Assembly (NCBI GenBank): GCA_040878115.1
Contig: JBBDMV010000102.1
Coordinates: 1 to 19,247, forward strand
Source: JBBDMU01 sp040878115
Lineage (GTDB): Bacteria; Bacteroidota; Rhodothermia; Balneolales; Natronogracilivirgulaceae
DNA length: 19,247 nucleotides
Direction: 5' to 3'
Position numbers and translations under genes: made by a program. Of this stretch, positions 1-7,241 are shown piece after piece (the first letter of the stretch is position 1; each line of letters opens with the position of its first letter). Under the pieces are notes generated by a model. The model was not told where the DNA came from, ran no database searches, and was given only the letters and a program-made list of their open reading frames with translations.

Positions 1-98
1 TCGTTTAATAAATTAGGTAATGCTTTTTTGGTGATGACTTTTGATACAGCCCCAACCTGCGCATTCAGGCTGACGTTTAGAGGGTAAATTTTTCTCAC
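1..98 (-). CDS. possible 5' end of an unidentified gene, cut by the window edge
   Basis: An open minus-strand frame runs from base 131 off the low-coordinate end, with no stop in 43 codons. Its composition is protein-like (it includes RKIYPLNVSLNAQVG and ITKKALPNLLN). No ATG is available. The GTG at 98-96 is the most reasonable start because a G-rich tract (ttggggt) lies a few bases upstream and it leaves a gap of about 30 bp after the preceding sulfatase stop, in the same direction. I do not recognise the family. It could be the next gene of the sulfatase operon, a gene remnant, or a chance open frame; only the sequence below base 1 can decide. Confidence 0.3.
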   Translation of the reverse strand, partial: MRKIYPLNVSLNAQVGAVSKVITKKALPNLLN

Positions 99-127
99 AA
101 CTACCCCAAAATACCAACGTCCGTTGC

Positions 128-1702
128 TTACCTATTATTTATTACCGGTGCCGGCAGGGCCCATACTGGCGGGGGAAATTCTCGCATTGGACCTCTAAGG
201 CGCGGATAGCTTTCCCATATATCTCCGTCACCTGTTACACGCGGATCATCTGTCTCTTCTAAAAAGTTGATCAATCGATTTCGGAGGTCACTGGTAATTT
301 CTTCATAGTCTGCGTTCAATGCCAAATTGTTGATGTTTCCCGGGTCCTTATGAATATAGTAGAGTTCTTCGGCCGGACGCTTGGCGACTGAGAGATGCAG
401 ATATTTGCTAAAATAGGGATCATCCGCGTTCTCGGTCATTACATCCAGGCTGGGCGCGGCATCAATATCGTGATAACCGACGTGCATGGGAGTCAATTCT
501 CCATCATCAAGGCGCCTGGGCGTACCGGCGGGCCATCGCTCCGGGGCAAAATTCCGTATGTATAGATACCGCTCGGTTCGGATAGCACGTTGTGGGTATC
601 CTAAATTATACCATCGTGAATTTGAATGACGTTCTCGTCCCGCATAATTGGTTTCACGCGAAGGATCGACAAAACCTTCCTCAGGGGAGGTAAGAATGTT
701 TAGAAAACTGCGGGCGGACATAGGGTAAACTCCCGGATGTTCAACCCCCGTCGCTTCTAATATCGTAGGCATAATGTCAATAAGGTTGACAAGGTCATCT
801 ACTACCCTGCCGGAAGGAGCAGAGTCCCCCCACCTTACGGCCAGCGGCACATGAACACCGTCATCATAAAGGTTTGCTTTGGCGCGTGGAAACGGCATTC
901 CATTATCTGCTGTGACAATGATAATGGTATTATCCAGCTCACCCTTTTCCTCCAACATCGCGATCGCCTGCGCCAGGTGCTGGTCGAACCATTCAATTTC
1001 GACTGCATAATCAAGGAGATCGCTTCTTACTTCGGGCGTATCCGGCAGGTAAGCGGGCACATCAACATCCTCCAGCCGTTTCCCCTCCTTCAAGCCTATG
1101 CCTTGTTCATAGGCGCGATGGGGTTCACTTGCACCCAGCCAAAAATAGAAAGGAGAGCCTTCCGGGCGCTGCTCAAGAAACTGTTTAAAGTTTCCGGCGT
1201 AGTCGGTATTTCTTATATACTGATAAGGCTGATCCAGCGTGACCTCCTGAAAAGCCGGGCCAGCCGGATTGCGGTCCCTGCCACTTACCTCCCAGTCGCC
1301 CGGTCCCCAACCTTTGCCTGTATACCCGACCCAGTACCCGGCATCCTCAAGCAAATCAGGCAGGACTTCATACTTTTTTGGGAACGAACTTGCATGGGTG
1401 CCGGCCTCCATGATTTGCCATGGATAACGGCCTGTAAGTATGGCTGCACGTGAAGGGCTGCAGCCGGGTGAAGCGGCCCAGCCATTCGTGAAAAGAATGC
1501 CTTCTTCGGCTACGCGATCAAAGGCAGGAGTTTCAACAAACTTTGAACCATAGGCAGAAGCATGCGGAAAGGATTGGTCATCACTGATCGCAAATAGGAT
1601 ATTAGGTGGTTTATCCTGTGCAACTCCTGGAAAAGTATAAGATAGTATGAGACCTAAAAGCATTATAGCTTTGGGAAGAGGAAAAGCTGTATAAGTTGTC
1701 AT
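128..1702 (-). CDS. exported family-S1 sulfatase, N-sulfoglucosamine sulfohydrolase-like
   Basis: This 524-residue sulfatase begins with a signal peptide (hydrophobic stretch about residues 12-28, ending GVAQ), so it should act in the periplasm or at the outer membrane. Metal ligands Asp41-Asp42 precede the formylglycine motif C81-S-P-S-R85, followed by the expected AAILTGR helix. Lys130 sits in TGKGW; the His often found two residues after this Lys is Trp132 here. His195 (SEPHR) and Asp266-Asn267 (TADNG) complete the core. The segment GMPFPRAKANLY after Asp266-Asn267 resembles the heparan N-sulfatase (SGSH) group, SulfAtlas S1_8-like, which hydrolyses sulfate from amino or hydroxyl groups of uronic-acid-linked sugars; the substrate is inferred. 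It starts 33 bp after the upstream sulfatase's corrected stop, and the ATG is preceded by aaacaaca. The shared RYxYIRNFxPxR segment suggests it is a paralogue of that upstream gene. Confidence 0.93.
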   Translation of the reverse strand: MTTYTAFPLPKAIMLLGLILSYTFPGVAQDKPPNILFAISDDQSFPHASAYGSKFVETPAFDRVAEEGILFTNGWAASPGCSPSRAAILTGRYPWQIMEAGTHASSFPKKYEVLPDLLEDAGYWVGYTGKGWGPGDWEVSGRDRNPAGPAFQEVTLDQPYQYIRNTDYAGNFKQFLEQRPEGSPFYFWLGASEPHRAYEQGIGLKEGKRLEDVDVPAYLPDTPEVRSDLLDYAVEIEWFDQHLAQAIAMLEEKGELDNTIIIVTADNGMPFPRAKANLYDDGVHVPLAVRWGDSAPSGRVVDDLVNLIDIMPTILEATGVEHPGVYPMSARSFLNILTSPEEGFVDPSRETNYAGRERHSNSRWYNLGYPQRAIRTERYLYIRNFAPERWPAGTPRRLDDGELTPMHVGYHDIDAAPSLDVMTENADDPYFSKYLHLSVAKRPAEELYYIHKDPGNINNLALNADYEEITSDLRNRLINFLEETDDPRVTGDGDIWESYPRLRGPMREFPPPVWALPAPVINNR

Positions 1703-1735
1703 TGTTGTTTATTTATAGGTTTCAATAAAATAATC

Positions 1736-3780
1736 TTACCAATCTATTTTGATCCCGTATTCCGCCGCATCAATTTCCCACTTATCCAACAATATTTTGA
1801 CCGCCCGGTGATCGTAATGCTGACGAGTCAGCACACCTGCATTTTGGGCCATATTTATTACCGCGTCTTTGATCTCCCNNNNNNNNNNNNNNNNNNNNNN
1901 NNNNNNNNNNNNNNNNNNNNNNNNNNNNNNNNNNNNNNNNNNNNNNNNNNNNNNNNNNNNNNNNNNNNNNNNNNNNNNCGAGTCAGCACACCTGCATTTT
2001 GGGCCATATTTATTACCGCGTCTTTGATCTCCCTGGAGTCCTCATCCACACTGTCTATTGCATTCAAAACATGAGTACGCGCAAATGAGTTAGAGGCTTT
2101 TAACGCATTTTCAAAGCCTGTCCTTGCATCGGATGTCTCACCCAGGAGGTGCAGGGTTTCGGAAGCAACCACAACTACATTAGGAGAGGGATCTTTTAAA
2201 GCAACTTTTAATTCTTCAATGGCCGGCGCTGCCTGTTCACCGAGGATCAGCAAACCTGTGGCACCCCAGTAACGGATGGCGCTGTCATCAGACTTCAAAA
2301 AAGATATCAGTTCAGGGATGTCGTTTACGGTTGCCAGGGTCGCATTTTCTGCAGCGTCGATAATGTCTTCTAAAGGAACGTTATTGCTGCGCATATAATC
2401 ATAAATAGCCCTATCACCTGAGCGGTCCGAAAGTTCAGCCTCAGGTATAAAACCGCTGTCCCTGATATCTACCATCCATTGCTGATTAGCCTTCCGCATC
2501 CTTTCCAGGACCTCTTTATAAGCAGGGTCATCGGCAAGATTGTTTACTTCCCAGGGATCACTTTGGGTATCATAAAGCTCCTCGACGGGTTTACTATTCC
2601 AGAATATATTTTGCGTTTCATTGCATTCTCCTGACTGGCAGGCCTGTTCCCACGATCGCGTGGATGCTGCACGCCAGAGGTAATCGAGCCGTTGCCCGTA
2701 TATGCGGTACGGCATAAAATTACGTATGTAACGGTAACGCTGATCTCGTACAGCGCGGCTCATGTCATAGCGTTCGTCCATTCGGCCACGAAACATAAAT
2801 ACATAATCTGGACCCGCCGTTTTTTGTTCGCCCAGGAACGCATCCCCCTGCATGAACTCAGGTATAGGGATCTCCGTAAGACTAAGCAGCGTAGGGGCAA
2901 GGTCCACCAAGCTTATAAGCCGGTCAACTTCATTGCCCGGCTCCTCAGCCGGCCACAAGTGTTTGAACTTTTCAGGTATTCGCACGATGAAGGGGGCATG
3001 AGTACCTGTATCATAAACGAAGCGCTTGCTGCGTGGGAGAACACCCCCGTGGTCACCGTAGTAAAAAACAATGGTATTATCAGCCTCCCCGCTTTCTTCC
3101 AGTTCCTGCAACTTTTCTCCAATCCAACTATCCATATCCTCGATATTGTCATAATAATGGGCCCAGTCACGACGGATATCTGGTGTATCCGGGTGATAAG
3201 GTGGCAAGGTCACCTCTTCTGGATCATGGCGCAGCTCGTCAAATGGTTTTCTTGTATGAATGCTACTTTCGTGGGATAAACCACTATTAAAAACTGCGAA
3301 AAACGGTTGCCCGTCTTCTCTGTTTTTGTAATGGGCCTCCCCGTTTGATTCATCCCAGATATCTCTGGTTTGTTCGGACGCTATGTTATAATCTTCTTTG
3401 GCGTTATTTGTGGTATAATAACCGGCTTCACGCAATAGGCGGGGGAAGAATTTTATAACATCGGATACTTCATAATTGCTTCGCATGTGCTGATTGCCGC
3501 CGGAGTTGGCATATACGCCCGTAATAATGGTATTTCGTGCCGGTGCACAAACGGGTGCATTGGCATAGGCGTGGGTATATAAAAAACCCTCAGAAGCCAG
3601 CCTGTCCATGTTCGGCGTGGTCGCAAAATCATCGTCATAGGCCCCTGCTAACGGACTGTTATCTTCGCTGACTATCCATAAGATATTGGGAAGTTCCTGG
3701 GGTTGGGCGAATGATTGTCCTGGCAAGATTACTGCAAAGAATATGAGATAAAGAGTCGGAAATAGATTTGTTGTATTCAT
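1736..3780 (-). CDS. exported family-S1 sulfatase with C-terminal HEAT-like repeats (interrupted by an assembly gap)
   Basis: As given, the frame runs into 100 Ns at 1879-1978 and meets a false stop at 1858. The 55 bases on each side of the Ns are identical; merging them continues the same frame for 29 codons (starting RQHYDHRAVK, ending GIKIDW) to a TAA at 1736-1738, giving a protein of about 629 residues. I chose the ATG at 3780, which starts a good signal peptide (MNTTNLFPTLYLIFFAVILP...FAQ); an in-frame ATG at 3804 adds eight residues. Residues by this start: Glu39-Asp40 (a Glu replaces the first usual Asp), formylglycine motif C78-A-P-A-R82, and Asp243-His244 in GDHGG followed by VLPRSKRF, as in SGSH-like enzymes. 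Residues from about 480 onward form helical HEAT-like repeats, probably for substrate or protein contacts. The upstream gene remnant stops 1 nt before this ATG, and sulfatase 128-1702 follows after 33 bp. Confidence 0.9.
1824..2033. repeat. 55-bp exact direct duplication flanking the N gap
   Basis: Bases 1824-1878 and 1979-2033 are identical over 55 bp, both beginning cgagtcagcacacctgcatt and ending gatctccc. They abut the Ns on either side. This is the pattern of two contig ends sharing an unresolved overlap of one k-mer length, not a biological repeat: collapsing the copies leaves one continuous sulfatase reading frame. Confidence 0.9.
1879..1978. other. 100-N scaffold gap
   Basis: Exactly 100 consecutive Ns, the conventional placeholder for a gap of unknown size. 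It lies inside the 3' part of the HEAT-repeat sulfatase gene. Because the flanks are duplicated, the true gap length is probably negative (an overlap of 55 bp), so no sequence need be missing. Confidence 0.98.
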
Positions 3781-3781
3781 T

Positions 3782-3999
3782 TTATTTAGATTGGTAAGGT
3801 CCATATACGCCTTTTATTTTAAAGCTTTCTTCAGAATCATTCAGCACGAATATATTATAAGTTTCTCCGTCTGGTTTTACACGAATTACAATATGCCCCT
3901 GTTGATCTTTTATGCTGTTTATACCTGTACCAATATATGTTTTGGTAACTCAATTGCGAAAGTTGAATCATAACTCGCATTTGGTGTTGATATGCAAAG
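3782..3999 (-). pseudogene. frameshifted 3' remnant of an unrecognised gene
   Basis: A 55-codon open stretch (3949 down to a TAA at 3784-3782) reads like real protein, including INSIKDQQGHIVIRV, KPDGETYNIFVLNDSEES and KIKGVYGPYQSK, but has no start codon and is preceded by an in-frame TGA at 3952-3950. The next frame over, 3999 to about 3940, also reads well (STPNASYDSTFAIELPK) and joins it across a 4-T run at 3940-3943, as a single-base frameshift would produce. The stop lies 1 nt before the following sulfatase's ATG at 3780, typical of translationally coupled operon genes. The simplest reading is the C-terminus of a gene largely deleted between the lipoprotein sulfatase and the HEAT-repeat sulfatase. 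I cannot assign a family, and the evidence is reading-frame quality only. Confidence 0.45.
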
Positions 4000-4019
4000 T
4001 TATAGATATCTTCTAATTT

Positions 4020-5549
4020 TTAATCACCCAATTCAACTTCACGACTCCACTGCTGCCATTCTGTTTTCAGCTGCTCGTGAATTTGCGGATGCTCTCTGGA
4101 CAGATCAGTGGTTTCTGTTCGGTCATTTTGCATGTTATAGAGTTCCCACTCCTGCTCCAGCCGAACCAGTTTCCACTGCTCGGTCTGAATGGCACTGCCG
4201 TTACGCCAGTCATAATATAACGGATTCTCCCGTTGTATCGGCTCGTTTTTCATAAGCGGTACCAGGCTTACCCCCACCATCGGTGGAACTAGATCCCCTT
4301 TATAAGTTTCTGGGTAATCCGCACCAGAAAGTTCCACCAACGTAGGCATAATATCAATAAAATGGGCTTGGGTATGATCTACACGTCCGCCTTCAGGAAT
4401 ACCAGCCGGCCAATGCGCAATAAAGGGGGTGGCGATCCCTCCCTGGTGTGAATAATTCTTGAAAAATCGAAATGGAGTATTGGCTACGTTTGCCCAGTCT
4501 TCTCCCAGCGAGGCCCAACGGGTCATCGAGCCGATCGGGCCATCACCGATCTCTACAACCTCAGCCGAGGCACCATTGTCGGAGGTAAACATAAAGAGCG
4601 TATTGTCCAGCTCTCCCCGCTCTTCGAGATAATCGATCAAGCGCCCTATGTTTTGGTCCATTCGGTCGATCATCGCTGCATAAACCTGCATGCGCCGAAC
4701 CTGATCAGCCTGGACGGAATCACTCAAGGTTTCCCAGTCTCGATACGTGGGATCGGAAAGCGGATATCGCTCGTCCAGCAGGTCCATCTGTCGCTGATGG
4801 CGTGCATGTGCAATTTTCTCATAGCCGACCTCATACACCCCTTCATATTTTGCTATATCCTCTTCGGGAGCATGTAGCGGATCGTGCGGGGCCTGATAAG
4901 AAAGGTATAGTAGAAACGGATCTTGTTCATCCTCATAGCGAGACAGTAATTCCAAGGACCAGTCGGTCCAGGTATCGGTCGCATAGTAATCTTTGGGTGG
5001 GGTATAAGGCTGCATCAGGGAATCATCAAAGGCAAATACACGTTGACCATATCTTTTTTGAGCCGGTTTAGGCTCTCCCGGCCGTTGCAACCCCGGGTTA
5101 AAATAGCTGGTCGCTCCATCTCGCATTCCCCAATAATGGTCAAAACCCCATTCATAAGGATTATCGGTGCCGTGGTGTTTTCCGACAAATAGCGTTCGAT
5201 AGCCGGCATCTTTGAGTACCTGCCCGAACATCACCGAATTACGGAAATTATCGGGGCTTTCATGCATGTCAACCTGCTGGGCGTACAGACCCGTTAACAG
5301 CACCGCCCGACTTGTAAAACATTTCCCGGTGTTGTGCATTTGCGTGAAGCGGATACCGTTCTCGGCCATTCTATCCAGATTAGGTGTTTCAATTTCGGCC
5401 CCATAAGCGCCGATATCTGAATAACCCATGTCGTCCGCTAAAATGAACACAATATTTGGTTGCTGCTCGGAGGCTTGGTCGATAGCATCTCGTTGACAAC
5501 CTATCACCAGCAGGCTTAATAAGCCTATACCAATCTTAATGCTTCTCAT
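4020..5549 (-). CDS. lipoprotein family-S1 arylsulfatase with C-F-T-S-R signature
   Basis: This 509-residue enzyme begins MRSIKIGIGLLSLLVIGC; VIGC is a lipobox, so Cys18 should be lipidated and the protein anchored to a membrane, in contrast to its four siblings with ordinary-looking signal peptides. Asp39-Asp40 (ADDMGYSDIGAYG) are metal ligands and that segment resembles the Pseudomonas arylsulfatase group (S1_4-like). The formylglycine site is C77-F-T-S-R81: Cys and Arg are kept, but Thr stands where Pro or Ala is usual. Lys124 (VGKHH), His222 (QAPHDP), Asp324-Asn325 (TSDNG), Lys364 and His368 (KNYSHQGG) fill the remaining active-site positions, so it is probably active. Substrate is unknown; sulfate esters of sugars are inferred from context. 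Two palindromic 11-mers lie about 17-41 bp upstream of the ATG, suggesting its own control. The gap to the upstream sulfatase is 198 bp, long enough for a separate promoter. Confidence 0.92.
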   Translation of the reverse strand: MRSIKIGIGLLSLLVIGCQRDAIDQASEQQPNIVFILADDMGYSDIGAYGAEIETPNLDRMAENGIRFTQMHNTGKCFTSRAVLLTGLYAQQVDMHESPDNFRNSVMFGQVLKDAGYRTLFVGKHHGTDNPYEWGFDHYWGMRDGATSYFNPGLQRPGEPKPAQKRYGQRVFAFDDSLMQPYTPPKDYYATDTWTDWSLELLSRYEDEQDPFLLYLSYQAPHDPLHAPEEDIAKYEGVYEVGYEKIAHARHQRQMDLLDERYPLSDPTYRDWETLSDSVQADQVRRMQVYAAMIDRMDQNIGRLIDYLEERGELDNTLFMFTSDNGASAEVVEIGDGPIGSMTRWASLGEDWANVANTPFRFFKNYSHQGGIATPFIAHWPAGIPEGGRVDHTQAHFIDIMPTLVELSGADYPETYKGDLVPPMVGVSLVPLMKNEPIQRENPLYYDWRNGSAIQTEQWKLVRLEQEWELYNMQNDRTETTDLSREHPQIHEQLKTEWQQWSREVELGD

Positions 5550-5565
5550 AATAGATAATATTTAA

Positions 5566-5590
5566 GTTTATAAACATTTGTTTATAAACA
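5566..5590. promoter_or_regulatory. tandem palindromic operator-like sites upstream of the lipoprotein sulfatase
   Basis: The 11-mer gtttataaaca occurs at 5566-5576 and again at 5580-5590, separated by ttt. Each copy is near-palindromic and the second extends to a perfect 12-bp palindrome, tgtttataaaca (5579-5590). Centre-to-centre spacing is 14 bp. The pair sits directly upstream of the sulfatase start at 5549. This is the arrangement expected for a dimeric repressor or activator binding twice, but no cognate regulator is identifiable here. Confidence 0.4.
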
Positions 5591-5747
5591 AAATTTAGTG
5601 GACCAAGCTTTTGCGTATTCTAAATATGACGATATATTGTTATACCTCCAACATTCTTTGGTAATGTTTATCAACCAGTTTTCTGAAAATAAGCCTTGAC
5701 TCACTTATATATCATACACACCTATTGGATTTTTATATATCTTAAAA

Positions 5748-7169
5748 CTATAAATCCAATCGTTCTGCTTCCCGTAATAGATAATTCTCTATCTCATCCA
5801 TTTTATGACGAAACGGTATCTCCAATTTTTGTACCAAGTCTGGCAGCTCAGAAGCAAGGTTGTTCGATTCTGAGATATCCTCCTCTATATTAAATAGTTG
5901 CCATTCATCTTCCGGATCTTCGCGAACTATTTTATAATCACCCCAAATTAAAGCAGAGTGGTCTCTGTATTTAAACGGTAAAGTTGCATGAGGAGAAGTT
6001 TCGTTCTGACCGGTAAGGGCAGGTAATGGATTTTTGCCGTCGATGAAACGATCTTGTGGCAATTTACCGCCAGATAACTTTGAAATAGCAACAAACAAGT
6101 CAGGCGTCCAAAGGCGAGTGTTTATCTCTGAATTCGCTTCCACCTTTCCCGGCCAGCGGACAATGGCGGGAATATGAATCCCACCTTCCCATAAAGTTAC
6201 ACCCGCACCACGAAAGGGTATATTTGATTGAATATCAGCATTTATATAAGGATAAAATGCACCGTTATCAGAAAAGAAAAAGACGAAAGTATTCTCAGAA
6301 ATATTAAGAGAATCAAGAGAATTAAGAACCTGGCCAACGGCAGCATCCATAGCGGTGACTACGGCATTAAAACGTTTTTTGGGATCTTCTTCATCAGGTG
6401 AAAGCCCATAAGGCTCAAATGCGGAATCTGGTGCTTTCCAGATATTGGGCTTACCGGGATTTATATTTCGATCTCCCGGATGATGTGGAGCATCAAAAGG
6501 CAGATAAACAAACCAAGGTTTAGATTGCTTGGTATTATTTTGTATAAAATCAATGGCAGAATCAGCCCAAAGGTTGGAACTATATTCCCCATGGCGATTA
6601 ATAGATTCGGTGTTATGATAAAGGTCGTGCTTTCCTGCGTAAACATGCGAGAAATGATCTATATTCCCCGAGGCATGTCCCAGAAATTCGTCGAACCCTC
6701 TTTCTGTCGGTCTTGAACCGGGTGCAAAGCCTAGGTTCCATTTCCCAAAAGCTCCTGTAGCATAATCCACCGAGCTCTCTTTAACAATTTGTGGTATAAT
6801 AATTTCCGAATGAGGAAGACCAATTCCATGATTACCCGGTATACCGACTAATTGATAATCAAGCTTATTTCGCTGCGGGATTCGACCTGTCAGCAAAGCA
6901 GCCCTGGATGCTGTACATGTTGGTGAAGCCGTATAGAAATCGGTGAGCTTTGCACCTTGAGAGGCCAACCGATCGATATTTGGCGTTATTATTGGAGATT
7001 CCTTGTTGAAAACCGAAAAGTCTCCATAACCCATATTATCAACTGATATGATGAGAATATTGGGTGGTTGGTCTTCACCGGTGTTAAAGTTAGCCAAAGT
7101 AGAACCTGGTACACCAAGAATAGTGATAAAAGATGCTATGAATAATAAGTTTAATATTACTTTTTTCAT
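5748..7169 (-). CDS. exported family-S1 sulfatase, GALNS/arylsulfatase-like, with substituted active-site residues
   Basis: A 473-residue protein with a signal peptide (hydrophobic about residues 5-26). The fold markers are clear: ITPNIDRLASQGAKLTDFYT, formylglycine motif C85-T-A-S-R89 followed by ALLTGR, GFDEF, DAPHH (His229), Asp301-Asn302 (FSDNGAF), and LWEGGIHIPAIVRWPG. Several usual active-site residues differ: the metal pair is Asp44-Asn45, GKWHLG is GKWNLG (Asn145 for His), the Lys usually found in the R-x-x-K-G-T-T-x-E-G-G segment is Gly323 by my alignment, and the Arg of GGxRxP is His332. The Cys for formylglycine is intact, so the enzyme may be active with altered specificity or may be degenerate. 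It is 72 bp downstream of the iduronate-sulfatase-like gene, likely co-transcribed, and its DNA looks AT-richer than the sulfatase genes at lower coordinates. Confidence 0.9.
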   Translation of the reverse strand: MKKVILNLLFIASFITILGVPGSTLANFNTGEDQPPNILIISVDNMGYGDFSVFNKESPIITPNIDRLASQGAKLTDFYTASPTCTASRAALLTGRIPQRNKLDYQLVGIPGNHGIGLPHSEIIIPQIVKESSVDYATGAFGKWNLGFAPGSRPTERGFDEFLGHASGNIDHFSHVYAGKHDLYHNTESINRHGEYSSNLWADSAIDFIQNNTKQSKPWFVYLPFDAPHHPGDRNINPGKPNIWKAPDSAFEPYGLSPDEEDPKKRFNAVVTAMDAAVGQVLNSLDSLNISENTFVFFFSDNGAFYPYINADIQSNIPFRGAGVTLWEGGIHIPAIVRWPGKVEANSEINTRLWTPDLFVAISKLSGGKLPQDRFIDGKNPLPALTGQNETSPHATLPFKYRDHSALIWGDYKIVREDPEDEWQLFNIEEDISESNNLASELPDLVQKLEIPFRHKMDEIENYLLREAERLDL

Positions 7170-7241
7170 TTTGTTAGATTTTAAATAGAAAATTTATTCT
7201 TGACAGCATTTAATAGCTCAATTCTTAATAAGCAAGGACTA

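Noticed and set aside
851..1453. 200-codon plus-strand open frame opposite the first sulfatase gene
   Set aside because: It is antisense to a well-supported sulfatase, lacks any family motif, and has the composition of a mirrored coding strand.
1824..2033. Tandem repeat or insertion inside the HEAT-repeat region as a biological explanation of the 55-bp duplication
   Set aside because: The copies abut exactly 100 Ns on both sides and merge into one continuous frame, which fits an assembly overlap better than a repeat.
3995..4002. TAACTTTG on the minus strand, matching the TAnnTTTG promoter element, upstream of the HEAT-repeat sulfatase
   Set aside because: No TTTG element at the right spacing upstream, and it coincides with the start of the gene-remnant frame.
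5640..5715. Short protein-like stretch (SRLIFRKLVDKHYQRMLEV) in the spacer between two sulfatases
   Set aside because: Only 23 codons between stops and no start; it could be another gene remnant, but the length gives no statistical support.
5724..5760. attggattt/aaatccaat inverted repeat overlapping the end of the GALNS-like sulfatase gene
   Set aside because: The stem is AT-rich with a 19-base loop, overlaps the stop codon and is not followed by a T run on the minus strand, so a terminator call is not supported.
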